Positions 55,383 through 64,000 of a DNA stretch of 64,000 nt are shown here, one piece after another; position 1 is the first letter of the stretch, and every line of letters begins with the position of its first letter. Both the position numbers and the translations under genes were made by a program. Source of the DNA: Mycobacterium mantenii (lineage in GTDB: Bacteria; Actinomycetota; Actinomycetes; Mycobacteriales; Mycobacteriaceae); contig NZ_AP022590.1 in NCBI RefSeq assembly GCF_010731775.1, positions 2,108,001 to 2,172,000 of the forward strand, given 5' to 3'. The notes beneath the pieces are model-generated. The model did not search any database and was not told where the DNA came from. It saw only the letters and a list, made by a program, of their open reading frames with translations.

Positions 55383-56633
55383 TTATGAGGCAGCCTCCCG
55401 CAACACCGCAGCAAGCTGGCCGACCGCCCAGTCGATCTCCTGGGCGGTGACCACCAAAGGCGGAGCGAAGCGCAGCGTCGAACCGTGGGTGTCTTTCACC
55501 AATACACCGCGGTCGAGCAGCCGCAGGCTCATCTCCTTGCCGGTGCCCAGCGGTGGATCGACGTCGACGCCGGCCCACAAACCTAGGCCCCGCACCTCCT
55601 GGACGCCGTGCCCGATCAGCCCTCGCAGCCGCCGATGCAGGTGCGCCCCCAGCGCGGTCGCCCGGGCTTGGAATTCGCCGCGGGCCAGCATGGACACCAC
55701 GGTGGTGCCGATCGCGGCGGCCAGGGGGTTGCCGCCGAAGGTGGAGCCATGTTCGCCAGGGTGCAGCACACCCAGGACGTCACGGTCGGCCACCACCGCC
55801 GACAGCGGCACCACCCCACCACCCAGCGCCTTGCCCAGCAGGTAGACATCGGGGACCACCCGCCACCGGTCGCAGGCGAAGGTGTAGCCGGTGCGGGCCA
55901 GGCCCGACTGGATCTCGTCGGCGATCATCAGCACGTTGTGTTCACTGCACAGCGCACGGACGGACGGCAGATAGTCGTCGGGCGGGACGATGATTCCGGC
56001 TTCACCCTGGATCGGCTCCAACAGCACCGCGACGGTGTTGTCATCGATCGCCTGGGCAAGCGCGGCGGCATCCCCGAACGGCACCGAACGGAATCCCGGC
56101 GTGAAGGGCCCGAATCCATTCCGCGCCGCCGGGTCCGAGGAGAAGCTGACGATGCTGATCGTGCGGCCGTGGAAGTTGTTGTCGGCCACGATGATGTTGG
56201 CCTGCTCCGCGGGAACGCCCTTGACGTCGACGCCCCACTTGCGGGCGACTTTGAGACCGCTTTCGACGGCCTCGGCACCCGAGTTCATCGGCAACACCAT
56301 GTCCTTGTCGCACAGATAGGCGAGGGCGGCGCAGAACGGACCGAGCTTGTCGGAATGAAATGCGCGGCTGACCAACGTGACCGTGTCGAGTTGCGCATGT
56401 GCGGTGGCGGTGATCTCGCGGTTGCGGTGTCCGAAATTCACCGCGGAATAGGCGGACAGACAATCTAGGTAACGCCGACCGTCGATGTCGGTGATCCACG
56501 CGCCGTCGGCGCTTGCGGCGACCACGGGAAGCGGCGAATAGTTGTGCGCCGCTCGCCTTTCCACCAGCCTGATGGCGGTCTCGATTCGGTTGGCGGTGAC
56601 CTTCTGCGATGTCTGCGCATCGAGAATCGTCAT
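55383..56633 (-). CDS. rocD: RocD, ornithine aminotransferase (intact)
   Basis: 416 residues from ATG 56633, which overlaps the stop of the previous gene (ATGA). PLP class-III aminotransferase with LPMNSGAEAVESGLKVARKW, LLEPIQGEAGIIVPPDDYL, LMIADEIQSGLARTGY and LLGKALGGGVVPLSA (Lys of the Schiff base). Converts ornithine and 2-oxoglutarate to glutamate semialdehyde. In M. tuberculosis this gene is split in two (rocD1/rocD2); here it is one open frame. Confidence 0.93.
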   Translation of the reverse strand: MTILDAQTSQKVTANRIETAIRLVERRAAHNYSPLPVVAASADGAWITDIDGRRYLDCLSAYSAVNFGHRNREITATAHAQLDTVTLVSRAFHSDKLGPFCAALAYLCDKDMVLPMNSGAEAVESGLKVARKWGVDVKGVPAEQANIIVADNNFHGRTISIVSFSSDPAARNGFGPFTPGFRSVPFGDAAALAQAIDDNTVAVLLEPIQGEAGIIVPPDDYLPSVRALCSEHNVLMIADEIQSGLARTGYTFACDRWRVVPDVYLLGKALGGGVVPLSAVVADRDVLGVLHPGEHGSTFGGNPLAAAIGTTVVSMLARGEFQARATALGAHLHRRLRGLIGHGVQEVRGLGLWAGVDVDPPLGTGKEMSLRLLDRGVLVKDTHGSTLRFAPPLVVTAQEIDWAVGQLAAVLREAAS

Positions 56634-57496
56634 GGAAATACCTCCAATGTGCAGCACTTGACGGAACCGCCGCCCTTGAGCAGCTCGGACAAATCGACAC
56701 CGATCGGCTCGAAGCCGGCTTGACGCAATTGCGTAGCAAAACCCGTTGCCGCAGCGGGCAGTACCACGTGCAGACCGTCCGATACGACGTTGAGGCCCAG
56801 CACGTAGGCATCGGCCGTGTCGGCGATGATGGCATCCGGGAACAGCGCGGCCAGCTGGTCTTGGCTCGCTGCGCTGAAGGCCGGCGGGTAGAAGGCGATG
56901 GCGCGGTCGTCGAGAACGGCCAAGGCGGTGTCGAGATGATAGAAGCGAGGGTCCACCAGCTCCAGCGAGATCACCGGTGCCCGCAGCGCCGCGGAGATTT
57001 CCGGATGCGCGCGCCGGTCGGTGCGAAATCCCCAGCCGGCCAACACGATGTTGCCGACCTTCAGCAGGTCGCCTTGCCCTTCGTTGACGTGACGGGTGCG
57101 CACCGGCCGATAGCCGAGCGACGACATCCACCGAGCGTAAGCCCGCGATTCGCCGGCCCGCTCGGCGAACCGGAACCTGGCGACGATCGCGACATCTTGC
57201 GCGATGAACCCGCCGTTGGCGGCATACACCATGTCCGGCAGCCCGGCCGCGGGCTCGACCACATCTACGTGATGCCCCAGCCGCAGATAGGTCGCACGCA
57301 AGTTCTCCCACTGTGCTTGTGCGAGAACAGCATCGACGGATGTGGTGGTATCCATCCAGGGGTTGATCGCGTACTCGACCGCGAAGAAGGCCGGCGGCGT
57401 CATGGCGTAGTGGCGGACGCTCGACGTGCGGCCGAGAGTGGCGGACCCGCCCAACCGCGCCGCGATTCGCGGCGCTACCACATGCTGTTCCGTCAT
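56630..57496 (-). CDS. Dimethylargininase / amidinotransferase-fold protein
   Basis: 288 residues from ATG 57496. Guanidino-modifying enzyme fold: PDMVYAANGGFIAQD (about 87-101), EGQGDLL, FYHLDTALAVLDD with the catalytic His and GGGSVKCCTLEV with the active Cys (281 or 282). Releases citrulline or ornithine from (methyl)arginine, feeding RocD. Counterpart of Rv2323c by position. First gene of the unit rocE reads from. Confidence 0.85.
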   Translation of the reverse strand: MTEQHVVAPRIAARLGGSATLGRTSSVRHYAMTPPAFFAVEYAINPWMDTTTSVDAVLAQAQWENLRATYLRLGHHVDVVEPAAGLPDMVYAANGGFIAQDVAIVARFRFAERAGESRAYARWMSSLGYRPVRTRHVNEGQGDLLKVGNIVLAGWGFRTDRRAHPEISAALRAPVISLELVDPRFYHLDTALAVLDDRAIAFYPPAFSAASQDQLAALFPDAIIADTADAYVLGLNVVSDGLHVVLPAAATGFATQLRQAGFEPIGVDLSELLKGGGSVKCCTLEVFP

Positions 57497-57618
57497 GAAT
57501 CAACAATATTTGGGCGCTTATGGTTAATCAAACGACGTATATTGCGTGTCTATGCTCGATTCATTGCGTCACAGTCTCAATATCGGTGATTTGTTGTCTA
57601 CAGCGGGGAAGGAGCGCC

Positions 57619-58062
57619 ATGGATCGCCTGGATGAGACCGACGAACGCATCCTCGCGGAGCTGACCGAGCATGCGCGGGCCACTTTCGCCGAGATCGGCG
57701 AGAAGGTGAATTTGTCTGCGCCAGCGGTGAAGCGGCGCGTCGACAGGATGCTGGACAGCGGCGTCATCAAGAGCTTCACCACAGTCATCGACCGCAACGC
57801 ACTAGGCTGGAACACCGAGGCTTACGTGCAGGTGTTCTGCCACGGCCGGATCGCGCCCGACGAGCTGCGGGCGGCCTGGGTGGACATTCCCGAGGTGTTC
57901 AGCGCTGCGACGGTGACCGGCACCCCGGACGCGATCCTGCATGTGCTGGCCCGCGACATGCGGCACCTGGAGACGGCCCTGGAGCGAATCCGATCCAGCG
58001 CCGACATCGAACGCAGTGAAAGCATCGTCGTGTTGTCCAATCTCATCGACCGGGGGCCGTAA
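57619..58062 (+). CDS. Lrp/AsnC-family regulator
   Basis: 147 residues from ATG 57619 (GGAAGGAGCGCC upstream). N-terminal winged helix (LDETDERILAELTEHARATF, with LSAPAVKRRVDRM as recognition) and a C-terminal RAM domain. Divergent from the arginine/ornithine unit across about 120 bases, so it probably controls that unit in response to an amino acid. Rv2324 counterpart. Confidence 0.9.
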   Translation: MDRLDETDERILAELTEHARATFAEIGEKVNLSAPAVKRRVDRMLDSGVIKSFTTVIDRNALGWNTEAYVQVFCHGRIAPDELRAAWVDIPEVFSAATVTGTPDAILHVLARDMRHLETALERIRSSADIERSESIVVLSNLIDRGP

Positions 58063-58073
58063 CCCCCGGCCGG

Positions 58074-59867
58074 TCAGCGTCGACGGCGCAGCCGGGACGG
58101 CCTTGGGCGCGTTGATCGGCGAGATACATACGGCCACGGATTGTTTCGTTCGGGAACGGAAGCGGCCCGGGTCTGTTTGAGTTGGGTGCGCAGATGTTGG
58201 CGCAGGTCGTGCGGATGCGGATCGGTCCAACGGTTGATTGCTTCGATCGGGTCGGCGGTCAGGTCGTACAGCTCCCATTGGTCGTCGATCGGCGACGTCC
58301 GGTAGGCCTCTCCCCCGAGCCCGTTGGCCGCCAGGTGACGCACTCCAGGTTCGGTCCACGTGCCCGGGTCGTCGAAGGTGCGAACCAGCTTCCACAGGTG
58401 CCCGCCGCCACCGGCGGCCGTCGCGTCGTCGACGTGGACGACGAGTCCCTCGAAATTCGACGCGGTGTGAGCCGGCACCCGGATACGCAGTGGCGCAGGC
58501 GGATTCACGGTCCGCCTCAGTCGGCGCGCCAGGCCGGACGCCCCGCTGTCTCCCTCGAGCATGTTGTCGCGGGTCATCAGGTAAACGGCCCGGGTTTCGT
58601 CGGCAGCAGCGCCGTCGACGATCGGCATGAGGTTGCGGCCCGGGAGCTTGTGCACTTCGGAGAACGACTCTGTCAGCGCGGCCGCGACGGCCGCCACGTC
58701 GATGCCGGCGGCGGCCAGCAACGTCGGGACCAAATCCACATGCGAGGTCGGCGCCTCGACCACCCGGCGCTGGGTGCGGCGCTCGCCGATGCGCGCGATG
58801 ACGAACGGAACGCGGGTGGCTTCGTCATAGAGGTTGAACCACTTCTGGTGCAGCCCACCGTGAGCCCCGAGGAGGTCGCCGTGATCGGCCGTTCGCACCA
58901 GCACCGCGTCGCGCGAACCGTTCTCGGTGACCGCCCGCCGCACCCGGTCGATCGGTCCGTCGACCTCGGCATGCAATCGGTAGTACAGGTCGCGGTAGCG
59001 CTGCGCGTTGCGCCGGTAGGTCCAGCCGATCGCGGGCGCCGGGCCGTACCCGGAGTAATACGCCTCGCGGAAGGCGATTTGAGCGGCCGGCTTGGTGGAC
59101 AGGTCTTCGTCCGCGGTCGGGGCCGGGGGTATCGGCGGTGGATCCAGCGGTGACGGCTTGACCGGTCCCCGCGGCGACCATGCCGGAAACAGCACGATGT
59201 CGTGGGGATTCACGAAGCTGGCCACCAAAAGGAACGGCCGCAGCGCGGCGGGATCGCCCGCGCGACGCCGGGCGTAGCGGTCGGTGAGCCAGGCGACGAC
59301 GCGATCGGCGATCAGCGGATCGCGGCGAATGCCCGCGTCGGCCAGCGCCGCCCCGTGCGGCTCCGGGCCGACCCAGCCGGAAAAGCCAAACGGCGCAAGC
59401 GGATCGGCTTGCAGGTAACGGCACACCGCGTCGGCATCGACGGTTCCGTTATCGTCGTTGGTGGCCAATGAGCGACCTGTCGCCGGGTCGGTGAGGTCGG
59501 CATGCGAAATGTGCCATTTGCCGTCGTAGTGGGTGTCGTACCCGGCCGCGCGAAACCAGTTGCCCAGCGTGGGCACTTCGCCCCGGCGCAGCCATCGCAT
59601 GCGCGAATCGTCGGCGGCCTTTCCGATACCGTCGGTCTGGGTGACCCCGTGCAGATCGGGGTAGTGCCCGGTGAAAATCGTTGGGCGACTGGGCACGCAG
59701 GCCAGCGAGCCGGTGTAGTGGCGACCAAAGCTGATGCCGTGATCCTCGAACCACTTGCGTCCGGACAGTGTCCGATCGCGCCACGCCAGCACGTCGGGCG
59801 CCTCGTATGGCGGCACCGCGCGTTCTTCGTCCGTCATCACGATGACGACATCGGGGCGATCAGACAC
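58074..59867 (-). CDS. Type I sulfatase
   Basis: 597 residues from GTG 59867, with GGAG upstream; the frame extends to 59924 but overlaps the SRPBCC gene. DVVIVMTDEER binds the metal and LACVPSRPTIFTG holds Cys57 in the C-x-P-S-R motif that is turned into formylglycine. KWHISH and DHGDLLGAHG complete the site. No signal peptide, so it is cytoplasmic. Starts inside the end of the SRPBCC gene, which indicates coupling. Confidence 0.88.
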   Translation of the reverse strand: MSDRPDVVIVMTDEERAVPPYEAPDVLAWRDRTLSGRKWFEDHGISFGRHYTGSLACVPSRPTIFTGHYPDLHGVTQTDGIGKAADDSRMRWLRRGEVPTLGNWFRAAGYDTHYDGKWHISHADLTDPATGRSLATNDDNGTVDADAVCRYLQADPLAPFGFSGWVGPEPHGAALADAGIRRDPLIADRVVAWLTDRYARRRAGDPAALRPFLLVASFVNPHDIVLFPAWSPRGPVKPSPLDPPPIPPAPTADEDLSTKPAAQIAFREAYYSGYGPAPAIGWTYRRNAQRYRDLYYRLHAEVDGPIDRVRRAVTENGSRDAVLVRTADHGDLLGAHGGLHQKWFNLYDEATRVPFVIARIGERRTQRRVVEAPTSHVDLVPTLLAAAGIDVAAVAAALTESFSEVHKLPGRNLMPIVDGAAADETRAVYLMTRDNMLEGDSGASGLARRLRRTVNPPAPLRIRVPAHTASNFEGLVVHVDDATAAGGGGHLWKLVRTFDDPGTWTEPGVRHLAANGLGGEAYRTSPIDDQWELYDLTADPIEAINRWTDPHPHDLRQHLRTQLKQTRAASVPERNNPWPYVSRRSTRPRPSRLRRRR

Positions 59868-60321
59868 GGCCGTTCTCCAATCGGTTCGCCAGCCCGGCGA
59901 GCATCGTGTCGGACTGTCGGGCAAGGAAGCGACACAGGACTCGCTCGGCGAGTTTGGGAGTTGGGCCAGAACCGATTTCGACGGTGCTGGTCAGCGTCAC
60001 CCGGGTCTCGGGGGAGGGCGCGCCGCCCGCCGGTGCCAGCGTCCAGCGATTGGCGACCCTGCGCAGGCGGCCGGGCAGGCCGTCGATGTCGTAGGCGAGG
60101 GCGCGGGGCGGCTCGAATTCGGTGATGTGCTCGACCAGGGCGTCCCGCTTGACCTGGACCCGGCGGGCGGTGCCGACGGGCTGTCCGTTCCGACCGGAGT
60201 GCAGGACACACGAGTGGTCGACGTTGGCGGCCCACGAGCTCAGCGAGCCGAAGTCCGCCAGCACATTCCAGATGTCCTCGAGCGGAGCCGCGATGGTGCG
60301 CGCGCGCTGGATGTCGGTCAT
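59860..60321 (-). CDS. SRPBCC (START-like) ligand-binding protein
   Basis: 153 residues from ATG 60321. Begins with IQRARTIAAPLEDIWNVLADFGSL, the polyketide-cyclase/SRPBCC pattern, then WAANVDHSCVL and EPPRALAYDIDGLP. These proteins bind hydrophobic ligands. Its end overlaps the sulfatase start by eight bases, so both may act on one sulfated lipid or sterol (inference). Confidence 0.8.
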   Translation of the reverse strand: MTDIQRARTIAAPLEDIWNVLADFGSLSSWAANVDHSCVLHSGRNGQPVGTARRVQVKRDALVEHITEFEPPRALAYDIDGLPGRLRRVANRWTLAPAGGAPSPETRVTLTSTVEIGSGPTPKLAERVLCRFLARQSDTMLAGLANRLENGRV

Positions 60322-60357
60322 CTGCTCACGCTGCGCGAGGGCCAGACAACGATGTGC

Positions 60358-61212
60358 CTAAACGAATTGCCATATCGAGTCGATCAGCACGCCGATGGCA
60401 CCGGTGGCGAAGGTGATGCCGAGCGCCACCCAGTCCGCGAGTTGCGGTCGCGCCGGCGCGGCCGCAAGCTGGCCGATGCCACCCCGGGCGGTGATCGCGT
60501 CGCCCATCTCGTCGGCCCGTCGCAACGTCACAACGATTGCCGCGGTGAGGAGATCGATCATGTCCCGGGCCTGTTGCCGACGGCGGGCCCTGCGATTCCG
60601 CGGTTCCTGGTTGGGGCGCAGTCGCCGGGCCGCATAAAGCACCTGGAACTCCTCGATCAACATCGGGAACGCACGCAACGCAAGCGCCAGGGCGACGGCC
60701 CATTCGTCGCTCGGGATCCGCAGCCACCGCAACGGCCGGCCCAAAGCCGCCAGCGCCGGCCCCATTTCGGCGACGTTGGTGGTCCACGACAACATCGCGC
60801 CCAGCCCGATCAACACGATCGACAGCGTGGTCACCCGGACGAAGTGCAGGGTTCCGCCCAGCCCGATGTGGGCCCCGGCTATCTCGATCACCGGACTACC
60901 GGCCCCCAGCGCGGCGGTTATGGCGCCCACCGCCAGGGCGATCCATATCCAGCGCCGCGGCGAGGGGAGCGCGCCGCGGGGAATGTGGGCGAGCCGGGCC
61001 GCGGTGATCAGCAAGACCAGCATCAGCCCGATGGTCGCCCAGCCCGGGTAGAAGGTCAGCAATATCGAAACGCCCAGCACCACCAACAGTTTGGTGCCGG
61101 CCCACAATTGGTGGATCTTCGACGTTCCGGGAACCGGCACCAACAACACCACCGGACGGTGGGTGCGCCGGGTGCGTTGTGGCGCCGGCTTGGTGTCCGC
61201 GGGTGCGGTCAC
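60358..61212 (-). CDS. CbiQ/EcfT-like transmembrane transporter component
   Basis: 284 residues from GTG 61212, overlapping the ABC stop (GTGA). About five membrane helices; [14 protein letters not shown] and [16 protein letters not shown] carry the Ala-Arg-Gly coupling motifs of EcfT proteins. It forms the T component of an ECF importer with the preceding ATPase fusion. Rv2325c counterpart. Confidence 0.85.
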   Translation of the reverse strand: MTAPADTKPAPQRTRRTHRPVVLLVPVPGTSKIHQLWAGTKLLVVLGVSILLTFYPGWATIGLMLVLLITAARLAHIPRGALPSPRRWIWIALAVGAITAALGAGSPVIEIAGAHIGLGGTLHFVRVTTLSIVLIGLGAMLSWTTNVAEMGPALAALGRPLRWLRIPSDEWAVALALALRAFPMLIEEFQVLYAARRLRPNQEPRNRRARRRQQARDMIDLLTAAIVVTLRRADEMGDAITARGGIGQLAAAPARPQLADWVALGITFATGAIGVLIDSIWQFV

Positions 61213-63251
61213 GACATACCCCCCGCCGCGGTCGACGCCGTCGCCAGCTCTCCGTCGCACAGGAACAGGGCTCGCGGGCAGAGCTCCTCCAGCCCGACGA
61301 TGTCGTGGGAGATCACCACCACCGTCAGACCTCGTTCCCTGCGCAAGTTCTCCAGCAGCCGCAGCAGGCCGCGTTGGCTGTCGACGTCCAACCCCGCCAG
61401 CGGCTCGTCGAGGACCAACGCCCGCGGGGAGCGGGCCAGCAGCCCGGCCAGCACCACACGGCGCATCTGCCCGCCGCTGAGCTGGTCGATGCGTCGCTTG
61501 CCCATCGCCGGGTCCAGCCCGACCGACATCAGCGCCTCGGCCACGCGGTCCTCATCGAGGTGCGAAAAGCCCGCCGCGGACGCAACTTCGGCGTCGACGT
61601 GATCGCGCATCAATTGCAGCCGGGCGGACTGAAAGGACAGCGCTATCTCGCCCACATGGTCGTGGGTGGGCTCGCCGTCGATCAGGCAGGTGCCGCTGGT
61701 CGGGGTCGTCAGCCCGGCCATGATCCACGCCAGCGTCGATTTGCCGGAGCCGTTGCCGCCGTGGATCAACACCCCGTCGCCCTGCTCCACCACACAGCTG
61801 ATATTGCGCAGGGCGACCTTGGACCACGGTGTGCCGCTGGCGTATTCGTGGCCCACGTCGATGAGTTCCAGCACCGGTGTGCTCGAGCTGTGATTGACGG
61901 CGACGACCGACGCCGGCGTGGTCGCGGTCTCGGCCGTGGCGGTGTTGTCCGGCGAATCGCTGAGCCTGATGATGCGATCGGCCGATGCGGCCTCGTTGTC
62001 GTAGTGGGTGATGTGCACCAACGCCGTCTGGTGCCGTTGCGCGAGCCCAGATAGCACGCCCAGCAAGGCATCTCGGCCCTGCTGGTCGACCATGGTGGTG
62101 ACCTCGTCGGCGATGAGCAGCGCGGGATCCCGCGCCAACGCGGCCGCGAGCGCGAGGCGCTGCAGCTCCCCGCCCGACAAACTTCCGGTGTCGCGTTCGG
62201 CGAGTCCGTCGAGGCCGACCTCTTGCAGCAATTGGTCGACGTCGATCTCGGCGTCCGGGGGCAAACCCCACACCACGTCGTCGGCGACCCTGGTGCCCAG
62301 GACCTGGCTTTTGGGGTGCTGCAGGACAATTGCCGTGCCGCCCATCTCGCCGAGTCCGACCGTCCCCGGGCGCTCGACGCTGCCCGCCGTCGGTGACCGG
62401 CCGGCCAGGATCAGCATCAACGTGGTCTTGCCGGAACCGTTGGCGCCGGTCACCGCGATGTGCTCGCCGGCCTGGATGTCGAGGCTGATCTCGCGCAGCG
62501 CGTCTCGCTCGGCTCCGGGGTAGCGAAACCGCACGTTGTTCAACCGCACCGGCACCGGCCCCACCGGAGCGCCCTGAGTTCGCGGATCGCCGGAGGCATC
62601 CAGCTTGTGCACGTCAGGGATTTTGCACATCCGCTCCAACAGGCGAGACAGCGCCGACCAGCTGATGAACGACACGATGACGACCAACAGGACCATGTAG
62701 GGGAAAATCAGCAACGGCCAGTGCTGTATCCCGTCGGCGACGTACCGCTTCAGCCCAACGCCGACACCCTGCAGGTGGACCCAATTCAGGAATGCCGCGA
62801 CCCCGTTGGCGTTGGCGGTGATGACGTCGAAGAACAAGTGCCGCAACCGGGTCAGCACCGCCAGCACCGCGACCCATCCGGCGCCCCAGAGGACTCCGGC
62901 GATCAACGACAACAGGGCTACCGTCGGCAAGCCCCGGCCCTTGCGCTTGACGATTCCGCACAATCCGCCGACCCAGGCGCAATCGATGAGCATGAACAGA
63001 CTGCCCAGCCCGGCGATCAAGAACGCGATCACTCCACCGGCTACCGTCGCGGCCATCAGCGCTCGGGGACGGTAGCGGTAGGCCAGCAGCCCCATGGGCA
63101 CCGTGCCCAGCACGCCCAGCCCCTGAGCGAATGGGATTACGGCGGCGAGGATCTCGATCGCGGCACAGAGGGCCCCCATAACCGCGGCCTGAGCCAACTC
63201 GTTCGGCCGCAGCGACCCTTCCCCAGATCGCCGAAAACGCAGCAAGGTCAC
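61209..63251 (-). CDS. ECF-type transporter fusion: membrane S-like domain plus two ATPases
   Basis: 680 residues from GTG 63251. N-terminal ~225 residues hold about six helices, like an S component. Two ATPase domains follow: Walker [10 protein letters not shown] with signature [15 protein letters not shown], and GGNGSGKST with signature [14 protein letters not shown] complete S-A-A' fusion; with the CbiQ-like gene it makes a full importer. Substrate unknown (vitamin or metal). Rv2326c counterpart. Confidence 0.88.
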   Translation of the reverse strand: MTLLRFRRSGEGSLRPNELAQAAVMGALCAAIEILAAVIPFAQGLGVLGTVPMGLLAYRYRPRALMAATVAGGVIAFLIAGLGSLFMLIDCAWVGGLCGIVKRKGRGLPTVALLSLIAGVLWGAGWVAVLAVLTRLRHLFFDVITANANGVAAFLNWVHLQGVGVGLKRYVADGIQHWPLLIFPYMVLLVVIVSFISWSALSRLLERMCKIPDVHKLDASGDPRTQGAPVGPVPVRLNNVRFRYPGAERDALREISLDIQAGEHIAVTGANGSGKTTLMLILAGRSPTAGSVERPGTVGLGEMGGTAIVLQHPKSQVLGTRVADDVVWGLPPDAEIDVDQLLQEVGLDGLAERDTGSLSGGELQRLALAAALARDPALLIADEVTTMVDQQGRDALLGVLSGLAQRHQTALVHITHYDNEAASADRIIRLSDSPDNTATAETATTPASVVAVNHSSSTPVLELIDVGHEYASGTPWSKVALRNISCVVEQGDGVLIHGGNGSGKSTLAWIMAGLTTPTSGTCLIDGEPTHDHVGEIALSFQSARLQLMRDHVDAEVASAAGFSHLDEDRVAEALMSVGLDPAMGKRRIDQLSGGQMRRVVLAGLLARSPRALVLDEPLAGLDVDSQRGLLRLLENLRRERGLTVVVISHDIVGLEELCPRALFLCDGELATASTAAGGMS

Positions 63252-63359
63252 TTGGGCGATTCTGCCAGCCGGGCGCAGGAGTGTCCGCTGAAGACCGGTT
63301 TTGCGCGGCACGCGCCGTCTTTTCGCCCTCGCTTAGCAAAGCTATGCAACCATGGATGC

Positions 63360-63848
63360 ATGGACAACGTCGTCGATACCGCAAAGCTCGAGGGAACGCA
63401 GGGACTGGGAGCCGACCTGCTCGCCGTGGTCGCGCGGCTCAACCGGCTGGCCACCCAGCGCATCCAGATGCCGTTGCCTGCGGCGCAGGCCAGGCTGCTG
63501 GCCACCATCGAAGCCCACGGCGAAGCCCGCATCGGTGATCTCGCCGCCGTCGATCACTGCTCGCAGCCGACGATGACGACGCAGGTGCGCCGACTCGAGG
63601 AGGCTGGCCTGGTCACCCGGATGGTCGACCCGGGAGATGCGCGCGCGGTCCGAATCCGCATCACAGCCGAGGGCAGGCGCACGCTCAACGCGGTCCGGGC
63701 CGACCGCGCCGCCGCGATCGAACCGCAATTGGCGCTGCTCGACCCCAACGATCGTCAGGTGCTGATGCAAGCGGTCGACGTGTTGCGCGGACTCCTCGAC
63801 AACGCCTCGCTCGCCACCTCCCTCGCGGGCCGCCGCAACACGCTGTGA
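63360..63848 (+). CDS. MarR-family regulator
   Basis: 162 residues from ATG 63360. Winged helix in IGDLAAVDHCSQPTMTTQVRRLEEAGLV (about 60-87), then RMVDPGDARAVRIRITAEGRR, the wing. Divergent from the ECF transporter by about 110 bases and likely to control it or a neighbour. Rv2327 counterpart. Confidence 0.88.
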   Translation: MDNVVDTAKLEGTQGLGADLLAVVARLNRLATQRIQMPLPAAQARLLATIEAHGEARIGDLAAVDHCSQPTMTTQVRRLEEAGLVTRMVDPGDARAVRIRITAEGRRTLNAVRADRAAAIEPQLALLDPNDRQVLMQAVDVLRGLLDNASLATSLAGRRNTL

Positions 63849-63979
63849 ACGGCGCGAGCCTGGTAACTGGAGCTGGGGCGAGGGTAGACACGTAAGCGAG
63901 CACGGCGCCCGGTGCATGAGGCGGGGCGGTCCTGACGGCGAGACACATCGAGCTGACCGGCGACGAAAGGTAGACGGCC

Positions 63980-64000
63980 ATGCCGACCGAGGCTTCGGCC
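63980..64000 (+). CDS. Possible start of a further gene, cut by the window end
   Basis: ATG 63980 opens MPTEASA, preceded by AAAGG at 63966-63970. Too short to identify. Confidence 0.3.

Noticed and set aside
54026..55450. Plus-strand 474-residue frame opposite rocE
   Set aside because: Antisense shadow; rich in His, Arg, Asp and Gln as typical for the reverse of membrane genes.
56634..57506. N-terminal extension of rocD to 57506 as a fusion protein
   Set aside because: The extra frame overlaps the dimethylargininase-like gene and lacks any domain; the ATGA junction at 56630-56633 gives a proper start.

Overview
The window is high-GC actinobacterial DNA and is best read as the chromosome of a non-tuberculous Mycobacterium. 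The grounds are typical mycobacterial families (DUF732 secreted proteins, DUF1918, haemophore-like secreted protein, MoxR/DUF58/vWA operon), a 53-bp MIRU-type tandem repeat, and a right-hand gene order (pmbA, tldD, uspABC, rocE, rocD, a dimethylargininase-like gene, an Lrp/AsnC regulator, a CbiQ-like permease, a double-ATPase ABC protein, a MarR regulator) that I recall as that of M. tuberculosis Rv2314c-Rv2327. The species cannot be fixed from the sequence alone.

Left core (1-22.3 kb): a multi-repeat SnoaL/NTF2-like protein that enters from the left edge and is coupled to an S51 peptidase-like gene; an actin-fold-like membrane protein with a Pro/Ala tail; two small secreted proteins; a TPM-domain protein; tRNA-Cys; a zinc-type oxidoreductase; a YchJ-type protein; a six-gene MoxR operon read leftward; an Ala/Glu-rich membrane coiled-coil protein with a 48-bp internal repeat; a lower-GC TylF-type methyltransferase; a UvrA-like ATPase; and two alpha/beta hydrolases flanking an ATP-grasp enzyme.

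Island array (22.4-45.1 kb): a complete tRNA with anticodon CAU lies at 45036-45109 (minus strand). Its 3' part (about 40 nt) recurs at 22406, 28088 and 37059, each time preceded by the same IS481-type terminus. This cuts the region into three tandem units integrated at one tRNA gene. Unit A (22.4-28.1 kb) carries a leader-less periplasmic-binding-like protein, DUF1918, a slipin, a molybdopterin oxidoreductase and a decayed integrase. Unit B (28.1-37.1 kb) carries a complete kdpFABC potassium pump and a KdpD sensor that lacks a recognisable phospho-acceptor His, with no kdpE. Unit C (37.1-45.0 kb) has clearly lower GC and carries a candidate defence cargo: a protein with a HEPN-like C-terminus, a membrane-anchored protein with a canonical RNxxxH HEPN motif, and a RelA/SpoT-type synthetase. 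It also holds an IS3-family insertion that has fused a truncated tyrosine integrase to a truncated phage capsid gene.

Right core (45.1-64 kb): two tandem DUF732 secreted proteins, an AhpD-like protein, the TldD/PmbA peptidase pair separated by two MIRU copies, the UspABC sugar importer, an arginine/ornithine catabolic cluster with an intact rocD and its likely Lrp-type regulator, a sulfatase with an SRPBCC partner, an ECF-like transporter, and a MarR regulator.

The most interesting part is unit C: two neighbouring HEPN-type genes plus a toxSAS/CapRel-like synthetase, in a satellite-like element at a tRNA that has captured islands repeatedly.
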